A DNA stretch of 64,000 nucleotides from SG8-30 sp963715485 (GTDB lineage Bacteria > Pseudomonadota > Gammaproteobacteria > Steroidobacterales > Steroidobacteraceae), in contig OY970244.1 of assembly GCA_963715485.1 (NCBI GenBank), positions 124,001 to 188,000 on the forward strand, read 5' to 3'. The notes beneath the pieces are model-generated. The model was not told where the DNA came from and searched no databases. It saw only the letters and a list, made by a program, of their open reading frames with translations. The first letter of the stretch is position 1, and the number at the start of each line of letters is the position of its first letter. The position numbers and the translations under genes were made by a program. This document shows positions 9,953 through 19,024 of the stretch, piece by piece.

Positions 9953-10372
9953 ATGGCCTACGACCCGACCAACATCTTTGCGCGGATCCTGCGTGGCGAG
10001 ATTCCCTGCCACAAGGTTTACGAAGACGAGCACACGATCGCCTTCATGGACATCATGCCGCAGGCCGACGGCCATACGCTGGTGGTCCCCAAGGCCGAAG
10101 GCGAGGGCATCTTCGACCTGCCGCCGGAGGCGCTGGTGGCCACGATCCTGACGACGCAGAAGATCGCGAGGGCCGTGAAGAGGGCTTTCGATCCGCCCGG
10201 CATGATGATCACCCAGCTGAACGGCCCGGCTGCCGGCCAGAGCGTCTTTCACCTGCACTTCCACGTCGTGCCGCGGTACGCGGGCACGGACCTGCGGCTG
10301 CACGCCGGCGACATGGCCGACCCGGAGGCCCTTGCGCAGCACGCCGCCCGGATCCGCGCCGCCCTGGACTGA
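9953..10372 (+). CDS. HIT family hydrolase
   Basis: 139 residues, the usual size for a Hint/HinT-type protein. The histidine triad is HLHFHVVP (His100, His102, His104), and the amino end NIFARILRGEIPCHKVYEDE is family-typical. HIT proteins hydrolyse phosphoramidates and nucleotide conjugates of AMP in the cytoplasm. Its stop codon abuts that of the convergent rhodanese gene without spacing: the six bases TGATCA at 10370-10375 serve both stops. Confidence 0.92.
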   Translation: MAYDPTNIFARILRGEIPCHKVYEDEHTIAFMDIMPQADGHTLVVPKAEGEGIFDLPPEALVATILTTQKIARAVKRAFDPPGMMITQLNGPAAGQSVFHLHFHVVPRYAGTDLRLHAGDMADPEALAQHAARIRAALD

Positions 10373-10807
10373 TCAATGCGGCGCCGGTGACGCAGCCTCT
10401 GCTGCTGGCGGCGGCGGCGGAGCCGGCCTCTCCACCGGTCGTTCGGCGCCGGACCATGCCTGGAAATCGCCATCGAGGTGATACAGGCGCTCGAAGCCGG
10501 CCTTTGCCAGCACTTCGAGCGCCAGCTCGGAGCGGCGCCCGCTGCGGCAATAGACGACCACTTCGGAGCCCCGTTCCGCCTCCAGCTCGTCGAGGCGCGA
10601 GCCGAGCTCGTCGTGGGAGATGTTCACCGCCCCGGGCACGTGCCCGTCGGCGAACTCCCCGGCGGTGCGCACGTCGAGGACCAGCAGTTCGTCGCTGCCG
10701 GAGCTCATCTTCTCCAGCAGCGCCTCCTGCCCGATCCGCGGGAAGTCGGCAGCCCACGACGTCACGAGGAACAATGCGGCCACGGCCGCCAGCAACAAGC
10801 GGGTCAT
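10373..10807 (-). CDS. Exported rhodanese-domain protein
   Basis: 144 residues: a signal peptide (about 1-20, cleaved near SWA-AD), one rhodanese domain with active Cys87 in VVVYCRSGRRSE, and a proline/alanine-rich tail (PAPPPPPAAEAA). Single-domain periplasmic rhodaneses carry persulfide sulfur and are close in form to PspE. The tail may be a flexible linker. It is convergent with the HIT gene and lies upstream of nothing obvious on its own strand. Confidence 0.85.
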   Translation of the reverse strand: MTRLLLAAVAALFLVTSWAADFPRIGQEALLEKMSSGSDELLVLDVRTAGEFADGHVPGAVNISHDELGSRLDELEAERGSEVVVYCRSGRRSELALEVLAKAGFERLYHLDGDFQAWSGAERPVERPAPPPPPAAEAASPAPH

Positions 10808-10829
10808 GGGATGCAGGTCTCCGGCGGGA

Positions 10830-11030
10830 TCAGATGAGGACGAACGTCACCTTCATGCGGACCTTGTAGCTGGTGATCTTGCCCTTCTCGATCACCACCT
10901 CCTGGTCCGCGATCCAGGCGCCGGTGACGTTCTTGAGGGTCTGGTTGGCGCGCTTGATGCCCTTTGCGATCGCGTCCTCGAAGCCCTTGGTGGACGTCGC
11001 GGTGATTTCACTGACTTTGGCAACCGTCAT
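10830..11030 (-). CDS. Dodecin family flavin-binding protein
   Basis: 66 residues, typical for dodecin. Family features include the start MTVAKVSEITATS, GFEDAIAKGIKRANQTL, and the flavin-stacking Trp in VTGAWIADQEV. Dodecins assemble into hollow dodecamers that store or buffer flavins in the cytoplasm. The start at 11030 is set by AGGAGG 8 nt upstream; a longer in-frame start at 11069 adds residues not found in the family. Confidence 0.9.
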   Translation of the reverse strand: MTVAKVSEITATSTKGFEDAIAKGIKRANQTLKNVTGAWIADQEVVIEKGKITSYKVRMKVTFVLI

Positions 11031-11069
11031 GGTCGATCCTCCTTGTCCAGCCTTCCGCAGTGCCGGCAT

Positions 11070-11390
11070 TCACCAGCGTTGCGGTACCTTTTCGATCCGG
11101 GATACATCGTAGCCCAGTTCGGCCAGCCGCTGGATTATCTCGCGATAATCAGCCTCCGCCATCCGCGGTTCTCGCGCCATGATCCATGCATGGTCGGGCT
11201 TGCTGCGACCGATGATCGTCTTCGAGTAGTCCTCGTCGCGGAAGGTGAAGGTGGTCGCGATCGTGACCGTCCTCGTCCAGCCGCAGGACTCCACGGCGTT
11301 GCGCGCTCCAGGTCGACGGTGTGCATCTGCGGGTGGTCGGGTGGTGCATCCGGTCATGGCAAGCGTCAGGCAGGCGGCCTCCCGTATCAT
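11070..11390 (-). pseudogene. Degraded Blc-like lipocalin with internal deletions
   Basis: The last ~58 residues (DEDYSKTIIGRSK through AELGYDVSRIEKVPQRW) match the end of bacterial outer-membrane lipocalins, and MTGCTT near the start fits a lipobox. In between, only scraps remain in differing frames: VDLER (normally followed by a WY motif, absent here), NAVES, LRLDEDG and TIATTFTFR. About 25 residues after VDLER and about 50 after TFR are missing, and two small frame slips are needed. A normal member is about 180 residues. It is probably non-functional, unless the gaps are assembly errors. Confidence 0.65.
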
Positions 11391-11438
11391 GCGCCGCGGT
11401 CACGGTGACCGCGATGCCACCGGCAAGGGGAGGCTCAC

Positions 11439-12035
11439 ATGGTCAGGAAGCTCTGGAACGCGCTGGTGCGAGGCCTCGTCGTGGTGCTGCCGATGGCGCT
11501 CACCGCATGGCTGCTCTGGTGGATGGGGACGTCCGTCGAGTCCCTGCTGCATCGCGTCATCGTGCTGCTCATCCCGGAGGAACACTACCGCCCGGGCATG
11601 GGGATCGCCGCGGCTGTCGTGCTGCTGATCGCTGCCGGAGTGCTGGTCAACGCGTTCATCGTGCGCCGGCTGCTGGCCGCCTGGGAGCGGGTACTGGAAC
11701 GCATCCCGATCGTGAAGAGCGTCTACGGCGCCGCGCGCGACTTCGTGCAGATGCTGCCGGCTTCCGGCGAGCGTCGCGAGCTGCACCGGGTGGTGTCGGT
11801 GACCTTCGGCGACGCGACCGCGATCGGCTTCGTCACGCGCGACGATGCCGGCGAACTCGGACTCGGTGACCTCGGCCACGGGCGGGTGGCCGTGTACTTC
11901 CCCATGAGCTACCAGATCGGCGGCTACACGCTGCTCGTGCCGCGCGAACGCGTCGAGCCGATCGAGATACCGATCGAGACGGCCATGCGCCTGGTCCTCA
12001 CGGGAGGGATGTCGGGCGCACCCGCGAAGCCCTGA
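11439..12035 (+). CDS. DUF502 family inner-membrane protein
   Basis: 198 residues with two membrane helices (about 9-32 and 54-74), followed by a soluble domain containing the DUF502 landmarks ERIPIVKSVYGAARDF and the late FPMSYQIGGYTLLVPRERVEPI. The function of the family is unknown; it is widespread in proteobacteria. It ends inside the convergent EEP gene, overlapping it by 38 bp. Confidence 0.85.
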   Translation: MVRKLWNALVRGLVVVLPMALTAWLLWWMGTSVESLLHRVIVLLIPEEHYRPGMGIAAAVVLLIAAGVLVNAFIVRRLLAAWERVLERIPIVKSVYGAARDFVQMLPASGERRELHRVVSVTFGDATAIGFVTRDDAGELGLGDLGHGRVAVYFPMSYQIGGYTLLVPRERVEPIEIPIETAMRLVLTGGMSGAPAKP

Positions 12036-12993
12036 CGGGAGCAGGCCCGGGCGGTTGCGGCAGGGCCAGCTCGACTTCCAGCGGAAAGTGATCGGACCCG
12101 ACCCAGGGACCGCTGCGCAAGCCGAGGATCCCGATGCCAGGGTCGGCGAGGCAGTGGTCGATCTGCAGGTACAGCGGCGGGAACTGCGCGGGCCAGGTCG
12201 TATTGAGGCCCTGCCCCGCCGCGCAATCGTGCAGTCCCGATCGCGCCAGCAACTCCACGAACACCGGCGAAAAGGCCGTCACATTGAGGTCACCGAGAAC
12301 GACGACCGGCGTCGGAGCGTCCCGTGCCAGGTCCGCGAGCTGCGCCAGCTCCTGGTTGCGGTGGGCGGCCATCCTGGCGCCCAGCGGCCAGTTGGCGTGG
12401 GCGGCGATGACCGTAAGCTCCCCCTGAGGCGCCTCGAGGCCGAACACCACCGCCACCGCCCCGGACGCCTCGTCCAGGGGCACCGCGCGCAGCCTGGCCA
12501 GCGGCATCCGGCTGGCGACGAGTACCTCCGCGGCCTGGGCCCGGTAGGGCAGCTGTTCGTCGAGATGCCGTAGCGCGTCGCTCCAGGCGGGAGTCACCTC
12601 CAGGAACACCACGAGGTCGGGACGCACGTTCCTGACGTAGTCGAGCACCCGATCGTGACGATCGTTCCTGAACCAGAGGTTCAGCAGCACGGCCTTCACG
12701 GTGGCCGCCTCCGGCACGTCCTCGCCGGTCGGGCCGAAGTAGTGCAGGAGAGGAATGGCATTGGCCGCTGCCAGCGCCAGGGCGGCCACACCGAGGCCGG
12801 GCCGCCGTAGCGCCACCAGCCCGAGACCGCACGTCGCAAGCAGCGCCGCGTACTGGGCACGAAAGTGCGAGAACAGTTCCAGCCACCAGGCCAGGTGCGC
12901 GAGCGAGGCGAGGATCCCGGCCGCGGCCGCTGCCACCGCGCCGGCGAGCAGCAAGGGGAAGGCGCGCTGGAGCCGGCGGCCGTGGCGTTGCAT
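11998..12993 (-). CDS. Membrane-anchored endonuclease/exonuclease/phosphatase-family protein
   Basis: 331 residues. Three hydrophobic segments in the first ~85 residues precede an EEP domain: KAVLLNLWFRN, VVFLEVTP with the metal-binding Glu, AAHANWPLG, VVVLGDLNVTAFSP, and the terminal GSDHFPLEVEL with the catalytic Asp-His. The domain most likely faces the periplasm. The family includes phosphodiesterases acting on lipids or nucleic acids; the substrate is not predictable. It is unrelated in sequence detail to the secreted EEP lipoprotein at 8888-9886 beyond the common fold. Confidence 0.82.
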   Translation of the reverse strand: MQRHGRRLQRAFPLLLAGAVAAAAAGILASLAHLAWWLELFSHFRAQYAALLATCGLGLVALRRPGLGVAALALAAANAIPLLHYFGPTGEDVPEAATVKAVLLNLWFRNDRHDRVLDYVRNVRPDLVVFLEVTPAWSDALRHLDEQLPYRAQAAEVLVASRMPLARLRAVPLDEASGAVAVVFGLEAPQGELTVIAAHANWPLGARMAAHRNQELAQLADLARDAPTPVVVLGDLNVTAFSPVFVELLARSGLHDCAAGQGLNTTWPAQFPPLYLQIDHCLADPGIGILGLRSGPWVGSDHFPLEVELALPQPPGPAPVRASRVRPTSLP

Positions 12994-13035
12994 CAGGCTA
13001 TGCTACGGTCCCGCCTCGAGAAAGGAACGCGACCG

Positions 13036-13425
13036 ATGTCACGCCAGAACATACCGGGCACCTCCCCCTGGGAGCCGCGCGCCGGATACTCACGGGCCGT
13101 CCGGGTCGGCCCGCACGTGTGGGTCGCGGGGACGACCGCCACGGATGCCAACGGCGAACTGGTCGGGATCGGTGATGCAGCCGCGCAGGCGCGACAGGCT
13201 TTCGCCAACGTCGCCCGTGCGCTGGAGACCGCCGGGGCCCGGCTGGACCAGGTCGTGAGGACACGCATGTACATCACCCGGATCGCGGATGCCCCGGCCG
13301 TGGCCGCCGCGCACGGCGAACTGTTCCGCGACATCCGTCCTGCCTCGACGCTGGTCGGCATCGGCGCCCTGGTCGCGCCGGAGATGCTGGTGGAGGTGGA
13401 AGCCGAGGCCTATGTGGCCGATTGA
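13036..13425 (+). CDS. RidA/YjgF family protein
   Basis: 129 residues. It has the RidA fold signature, including GPHVWVAGTTATD near the start, QARQAFANVARALETAGA, the conserved Arg in VRTRMYITRI, and PASTLVGIGALVAPEMLVEVEAEA with the conserved carboxy-terminal Glu. RidA proteins hydrolyse reactive enamine/imine intermediates from amino-acid metabolism. The ATG at 13036 follows GAAAGGAA. It is divergent from the EEP gene and ends 9 bp before the convergent unknown gene at 13435. Confidence 0.88.
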   Translation: MSRQNIPGTSPWEPRAGYSRAVRVGPHVWVAGTTATDANGELVGIGDAAAQARQAFANVARALETAGARLDQVVRTRMYITRIADAPAVAAAHGELFRDIRPASTLVGIGALVAPEMLVEVEAEAYVAD

Positions 13426-13434
13426 GGTCCCGGT

Positions 13435-13914
13435 TCAGGCGACGGCGACCTCGGCGCGCAGCCGGCTCTGTGAATACAGCAGTTCGACATGGCGGATGCC
13501 GGAGGTGCGGCGCGCGATGCGCCGGACGGCCTGAACCAGCCGCAGCAACAGGTGCTGGCCGGCGAACGGACCGCCCGCCGCGTACTCTTCGGCCACCACG
13601 AGATGAAGCACCGTGATGCGCTCGAAACTGTCGCGCGTGTAGAGGATGACACCCACCGGGCGGGTCGCGCCCCCCGTCCGCTCCAGGGCGAACAGGCATT
13701 GCACTTCCGCCGGCCCCGACACGCGCACCTTCAGGCCGCTGGGCGTGCCGTGGATCTCCGGCGCCCCGTAGCGGCTGATGGCATCGACGATGCCGGGCAG
13801 CACGCTGTGCTGGCGACGGTTGAAAAAGAGCAGTGACTCGAGCTGCAGGTGATGCTCCTGCGGAAGGCTCGAGACGAACGTGATTTCGCGCGCCTGATTG
13901 CGTTCAACGCTCAT
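13435..13914 (-). CDS. Hypothetical protein, possibly GNAT-like fold
   Basis: 159 residues with no signal peptide or membrane helix. I do not recognise the family. The second half (VGVILYTRDSFERITVLHLVVAEEY, then FAGQHLLLRLVQAVRRIARRTSGIRHVELLY) has the strand, strand, long-helix, strand rhythm of N-acetyltransferases, but the usual acetyl-CoA motif R/QxxGxG/A is replaced by PFAGQHLL. A good ribosome site (GAGGGGG, 8 nt before the ATG at 13914) supports expression. No function is assigned. Confidence 0.6.
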   Translation of the reverse strand: MSVERNQAREITFVSSLPQEHHLQLESLLFFNRRQHSVLPGIVDAISRYGAPEIHGTPSGLKVRVSGPAEVQCLFALERTGGATRPVGVILYTRDSFERITVLHLVVAEEYAAGGPFAGQHLLLRLVQAVRRIARRTSGIRHVELLYSQSRLRAEVAVA

Positions 13915-14314
13915 GCAACAGCCCCCTCGACGAGTCTGGCCTGCCTTGGCAAGACGTGCTCCGAGCGCCTGCCCCGGCGCCCTGGGCGCCCGGTGGCGAG
14001 CAACATACGCCGGCCTCCGAGCACTTGTCGAGTTTCACATATTGCCCCCGATCACCCGGGTGCCCACCCCGCTGAGGCAGATCCGCAACAAGCCCCCGGC
14101 CCCGATCGTCAATCAGCTGCAGAGGCGCCGTAAGCCTCTCGAAATAACAACATTTTCCGAGCCCGTTCACAGGCCAGTTGGCCAAAACGCGACGTGTGTC
14201 TCGCCTGCCACGCCGGAATTTGTCAAACAATCCGCGTGTAGGGCCTGCGCCGTACGCGATCCGCCCAGCGGACGCCCTTTGCGCAGGCGCCAGCACGTGA
14301 ATGGGAGCAGCTAC
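13915..14314. other. Intergenic region, no gene seen
   Basis: About 400 bp separating divergent genes (unknown protein on minus, receiver-TonB protein on plus). It is slightly less GC-rich around 14140-14260 (AATAACAACATTTTCC, TTTGTCAAACAATCC), as expected for promoters of both genes, but I cannot place a convincing -35/-10 pair. Reading frames here are short and unlike known proteins. Confidence 0.5.
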
Positions 14315-16312
14315 GTGGCCTCGATGACGACCGCAATTGCCCGGCCTGACGGCGAGGGCCATGCCACGGAGGGCCGCGGGACGGGCCCCGCCCCGACGAA
14401 CGTGGTCGTCATCGCCAACGACGCGACCCTGCTCGAGGTCCTGAAGCATGCGCTCGATCGCCGGCAGCGAGTCTGGCGGGCGGACGATGCGCTGCACGCG
14501 GCTGACCTGCTCGTCGCGGCCCAGTCCGGCGTGCTGTTCGTGGACGTCGCGGTCACGGGCCTCGAGACGCCCGAACTGGTGGAGCGGCTGCATGCACAGT
14601 TCCCCGACCTGCCGATCGTGGTGGCCGGACGGCGCGATGACGAGCTCACGCTGGGCCAGCACATCTCCAGCGGCGCCGTGTTCCGGTTCCTGCACAAACC
14701 GGTGTCGGCCGAACGCGTCCGCCTGTTCATCGATGCGGCGGCGCGGCGTGCCGGCCCGATCAAGGCAACCCGACGGCAGGAGGAAGGAGTCCAGGGGAGG
14801 CGCGACCTGGTCGCTGCGGCTGCCGAAGTGGCGGATGAGTCCGGCCATCGCCATGGGCATTGCGCGTGCCCTGGGCTTGCTCGGCCTGGCGCTGGCACTG
14901 CTGTGGGGAATCAGCGAGGTCGCCGAACGGCGCCCGTGGCAACACGTCTCCCTGCCAAGCGTGGAACTGCCGGCCGTCGAGCTGCCAGGGTCGGACGGAT
15001 CACGCGGGACCGGAGCCCCCTCCGGGCAGGGGTCCGCCGACCTCACGCGGTTGCTCGGAGCCGCCGGCATCGCCTTGTCGCAGGGCCGGCTGACGGAGCC
15101 CGAGGGCCAGAACGCCATCGAACTCTACCGGGCCGTGCTGCTGCGGGACCCGGGCAACCCGGAGGCGCGCGAGGGTCTCGCGCGCACGGCCGAGGAGTTG
15201 CTCACCCGGGCCGAGGAGGCGCTCCTCGCCGAGGACCTCGGCGCCGTGGCCAGCGCGCTGGACTCGGCCCGCAGCGCCGATCCGTCCAACCCGCGGCTGG
15301 ATTTCCTTTCCACCCAGCTGCAGCGAGAACGCGAGCGGGTGCAGGCGACCGCCACCGTCGCCGGTGCGAAGCGCAGCGGCGGACCGCGCGCTCGCCGAGC
15401 AGACCGGCCGGCTGCTCACGCTGGCCGATGCCCGCATGAAGCAGGGCCGCCTCGCCGGCAGCGCCGACGCGGCCGAGGCCTACGTCCTCGCGGCAAGGGG
15501 CCTGCAGCCGGACGACCCCGGCGTGAAGCAGGCACTCAACGCTCTGTCGGGCCGCATGCTGCTGGCCGCAACCCAGGCACTCGGCGCCGGGGACGGCGCG
15601 ACGGCCCGCAACTGGCTCGATCGGGCCGATGCGCTGGGCATCGATCCGAACGCGGTGGCACGACTGCGCGCCGAGATGGAGTCGGCCCGCATCGCGACGG
15701 TACAGGAAGACCAGTCGCGGCTGCTGGCGCTGGCCAACCAGCGCGTCGCCCAGGGCCGGCTGGTCGAGCCCGCGACCGACTCGGCACGTCATTACGTCGA
15801 CCTGCTGCGCGCCGCCGATCCCGGCTACGAGGGCCTGGCAGAGACCGAGAAGCTGCTCGCCTCGCGCCTGCTCGAGGACGCCCGCAGGCTGGGAGCGGAA
15901 GGACGCATCGCCGAGGCCGAGCGGATGCTCCTCCATGCCGAGGCGGCGGGCGCTGGCCAGGCCGACCTGTCTTCCCTGCGCAACCAGCTCGCCACGACCC
16001 GCCAGCTCGACCAGTCAGCCAGCGAGACCCTGGCCGGAGAGCACGCTCAAGAAGACCGTGCACCGTCCCGCGAACTACCCGCTGCGTGCACAGGAGCGAG
16101 GCATCGAGGGCTGGGTCGAAGTCGAGTTCACGGTGGCAGCAGACGGCACCACGCGCGACCCGGTCATCACCGCCTCCGAACCGGCCGGCGTCTTCGACGA
16201 GGCGGTGCTCGAGGCGATCGGCGCCTGGCGCTACGAACCGCGGACCGTCGCCGACCGCGCGGTGGACCAGCCGGTGCGGGCCCGCATCCGCTTCCAGCTC
16301 GCTGGCGGCTGA
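14315..16312 (+). CDS. Receiver-like domain, membrane helix, repeat region and TonB C-terminal domain in one protein (three frame breaks)
   Basis: About 665 residues when read across three breaks (around 14770-14850, 15366-15390 and 16034-16042). Domain order: a receiver-like domain (TNVVVIANDATLLEVLKHAL, then LFVDVAVTG with a candidate phospho-Asp, and RFLHKPV with Lys); one membrane helix (ALGLLGLALALLWGISEVA); a long alanine-rich region of TPR/HAT-like repeats (LLTLADARMKQGRL, LLALANQRVAQGRL, ALNALSG); and a TonB carboxy-terminal domain (YPLRAQERGIEGWVEVEFTV ... AIGAWRYEPRTV). TonB ends touch outer-membrane receptors in the periplasm, so the receiver would be cytoplasmic. No ExbB/ExbD is nearby. 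The GTG at 14315 with GGGAG upstream is chosen; the ATG at 14324 is possible. Confidence 0.7.
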
Positions 16313-16335
16313 CCCGCAGCCGCTCGCGCCGGCGC

Positions 16336-18462
16336 CTAGCCGGCGTCCGCTGCCAGCCCCGCAAGGTCGATCGCGAAAGCGTACTCCTCGGCGATCTCGC
16401 GATACCGGCGGTAGCGGCCGGACTTCCCGCCATGGCCCGCGTCCATGTTGGTGCGCAGCAGCAGCGGATTGTCGTCGGTCTTCATCCGGCGCAGGCGCGC
16501 GACCCATTTCGCCGGCTCGAAGTACTGGACCTGGCTGTCCCAGAGACCCGTCGTGACCAGCATGGCCGGATAGTCGCGCGCCGCCACGTTGTCATAGGGC
16601 GAGTAGGACAGCATGTACTCGTAGTCGTCCCGCTCGCGCGGGTCACCCCATTCCACGTATTCCAGCGTGGTCAGCGGCAGCGACTCGTCGAGCATGGTCG
16701 TGACGACGTCCACGAAGGGCACGTGGGTCAGGATGCCGCGGTAGTCGCCGTCCGAGAGGTTCGCCACCGCGCCCACCAGCAGGCCGCCCGCGCTGCCGCC
16801 CCGGGCGAACACCCGCGTCGCATCGGCATAGCCCTCGCGCACCAGGAACCGCGTGACGTCGATGAAGTCGGTGAAGGTGTTGAGCTTGCAGCGCAGCTTG
16901 CCCTCGTCGTACCAGCGGCGGCCGAGCTCCTGCCCGCCGCGGACGTGGGCGATGGCGTAGACGAAGCCGCGGTCCAGCAGCGACAGGCGCGCAGAGGAGA
17001 ACTCCGGGTCCATGGACAGGCCATAGGCACCGTAGCCGTACTGCAGCAACGGTGCCGTGCCGTCGAGCAGGCAGTCCTTGCGGTAGACGACCGACACCGG
17101 CACGCGCGTGCCGTCGCGGACCTCGGCCCACAGGTGCTCGCTGCGATAGTCCGAAGGATCGAACCCGCCGAGCACCGGCTCGCGCTTGAGCAAGGTCCTC
17201 CCGCCCGTGGGCACGTGGTAGTCGTAGGTCGTCAACGGCGTGGTCAGCGACGTGTACGTGTAGCGGATCGTGTCGCTGTCGACCTCGAGGTTGGCTCCCA
17301 GTTCCGCCGTGAACGCCGGCTCGTCGGAGGCGATGCAGGTCTCCTCGCCGCCCTCCCATGGCCGGATGCGGACGCGCAGCAGCCCGCCCGAGCGTTCGTT
17401 GATTGCGAGGAACCGGCTGAAGACGCTGAAGTCCTCGAGCGACGCGTCCTCGCGATGCGCCACCAGGTCTCGCCAGGCACCGCGATCACCCTCCTGCCCG
17501 ACCGCGACCTCGACCAGGCGGAAATTCGGGGCGTGCCAGTTGCTGCGGATGATCCAGCGCCCCTCGAGGTGGTCCGGGTAGTACTCGTGACCGTCCTCCT
17601 TCGGCAGCATCAGCGTGAAAGGAGTCCCGGGTCCGCTGCGTCGGCATAGCGCACTTCCGTGCGCGTCATGGCCGGCGCCGACGATCAGCAGGTAACGGTC
17701 GTCCTTGGTGTGGTCCACCGAGAGGTAGAGGCTGTCGTCCTCCAGCTCGTAGACCAGCTCGTCCTCCTCCACGGGCGTCCCGAGCCGATGCCGCCGCACC
17801 CGGCATGGCAGCAGCGTCTCCGCGTCCTTCTCGACGTAGAGCACGGTGCGGCCGTCGGCGGCCCATGCGACGCCCGGGTCGACATTGTGGATCTCGTCGG
17901 CGAGGATCGTGGAGGTCGCCAGGTCCTTGAATCGCAGCGAGTACTGTCGCCGCCCGACGCGATCCTCCGTGTACGCGATGATCCGCTCGCCCGGCGCCAC
18001 GGCTATGGAGCCGACCTCGAAGAAATCGGAGCCGGTTGCCAGCACGTTGCCGTCCAGCATCACTTCCTCGGTTGCCTCGAGGCTGCCCTTGCGGCGTGCG
18101 TACACCGGGTAGTCGAGACCGGTCTCGTGGCGCGTGTAGTACCAGAATCCCCGCCGCCGGTACGGGACGCTCGAATCGTCCTGCTTGATGCGTCCGACGA
18201 TCTCCGCGAACAGCGCGTCCTCGAGCGGCTTGAGGGGCGCAAGCACGGCATCCGTGTAGGCGTTCTCGGCCTCCAGGTAGGCGACCACGTCCGGCGCGCT
18301 GCGCGAATCGTCGCGCAGCCAGAAGTACTCGTCGCGCCGTGTCCCGTGCGGAGCCGGCACCTGGTGCGGTCTTTCGGCCGCCACCGGCGGACGCGCCGCC
18401 GTGTCCCGGCGCATCAGGGTGCGTCCTTCCGGCCGGCCCTGACCCTTGCTGCGCTTGCCCAT
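16336..18462 (-). CDS. ptrB: Oligopeptidase B (S9 family serine peptidase)
   Basis: 708 residues: an amino-terminal beta-propeller, then an alpha/beta-hydrolase domain with the catalytic Ser in ARGGSAGGLL, Asp in LWDSQVQY and His in DAGHGGKSGR. The run PLLQYGYGAYG, FVYAIAHVRGGQELGR and WGDPRERDDYEYMLSYSPYDN is characteristic of oligopeptidase B, which cuts short peptides after Lys or Arg. It is the last gene of a tight minus-strand set with the TPR protein (6 bp gap) and the FAD oxidoreductase. No signal peptide is seen; a cytoplasmic or periplasmic location is not decided. Confidence 0.93.
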   Translation of the reverse strand: MGKRSKGQGRPEGRTLMRRDTAARPPVAAERPHQVPAPHGTRRDEYFWLRDDSRSAPDVVAYLEAENAYTDAVLAPLKPLEDALFAEIVGRIKQDDSSVPYRRRGFWYYTRHETGLDYPVYARRKGSLEATEEVMLDGNVLATGSDFFEVGSIAVAPGERIIAYTEDRVGRRQYSLRFKDLATSTILADEIHNVDPGVAWAADGRTVLYVEKDAETLLPCRVRRHRLGTPVEEDELVYELEDDSLYLSVDHTKDDRYLLIVGAGHDAHGSALCRRSGPGTPFTLMLPKEDGHEYYPDHLEGRWIIRSNWHAPNFRLVEVAVGQEGDRGAWRDLVAHREDASLEDFSVFSRFLAINERSGGLLRVRIRPWEGGEETCIASDEPAFTAELGANLEVDSDTIRYTYTSLTTPLTTYDYHVPTGGRTLLKREPVLGGFDPSDYRSEHLWAEVRDGTRVPVSVVYRKDCLLDGTAPLLQYGYGAYGLSMDPEFSSARLSLLDRGFVYAIAHVRGGQELGRRWYDEGKLRCKLNTFTDFIDVTRFLVREGYADATRVFARGGSAGGLLVGAVANLSDGDYRGILTHVPFVDVVTTMLDESLPLTTLEYVEWGDPRERDDYEYMLSYSPYDNVAARDYPAMLVTTGLWDSQVQYFEPAKWVARLRRMKTDDNPLLLRTNMDAGHGGKSGRYRRYREIAEEYAFAIDLAGLAADAG

Positions 18463-18468
18463 GGCCGG

Positions 18469-19017
18469 TCAGTGCAGCGATGGCGCGAGCGTCTCGCGCA
18501 GGTCTTCGACGGCGGCACGCACGCCATCGAGATGGGGATGGATGGCGAGGGCCACCTCGAAGGCGGTCAGCGCAGCGGCCCGCTCGCCGCGGCGCAGGCA
18601 GACCTGCGCGAAGCCGCAGATCGCGCCGAAGTGCCGCGGCTCCAGCTGCAGCACCCGCCAGATGTCCTCGAAGCACTCGGCGTCCCGGCCCTCGAGGTAG
18701 GACAGGGTCGCGCGCTTGTTCCAGGGCTCGGGCCAGGCCGGGAACGCCTCCACCAGCGGGTCGAGAAGACCCCGCGCGCGCGCAAAGTCCTCGCGTGCGA
18801 TGGCGCGCGTCGCCAGTTCGAGGCGGCGCTCGATCGCCTTGTCCGGATGGCTTCCCCAGGCAGACCAGATCGTGGTCTCGATCTCCTGCGGCGAACGCCT
18901 CGGCCGGGTCATCGCCAGCTCCCGAAACAGCGGGCCGAGATCCGGCGACCACTCACTTTCGGGCCGGCGGCCGCCGAGCATCACGATCGTCTTCAGCAGG
19001 TCAGCGACCGGGGTCAT
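18469..19017 (-). CDS. Tetratricopeptide-repeat protein
   Basis: 182 residues. About three TPR-like helix pairs can be seen (RLELATRAIAREDFARARGLL, PWNKRATLSYLEGRDAECFE, GFAQVCLRRGERAAALTAFE with AIHPHLDG). The amino-terminal ~35 residues resemble members with a short hydrophobic start (VADLLKTIVMLGG). TPRs bind other proteins; the partner is unknown. It sits 7 bp after the FAD oxidoreductase and 6 bp before ptrB, so the three are probably co-transcribed. The start at 19017 is chosen for the compact operon spacing; upstream in-frame sequence overlaps the oxidoreductase gene. Confidence 0.8.
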   Translation of the reverse strand: MTPVADLLKTIVMLGGRRPESEWSPDLGPLFRELAMTRPRRSPQEIETTIWSAWGSHPDKAIERRLELATRAIAREDFARARGLLDPLVEAFPAWPEPWNKRATLSYLEGRDAECFEDIWRVLQLEPRHFGAICGFAQVCLRRGERAAALTAFEVALAIHPHLDGVRAAVEDLRETLAPSLH

Positions 19018-19024
19018 GAGCGGC

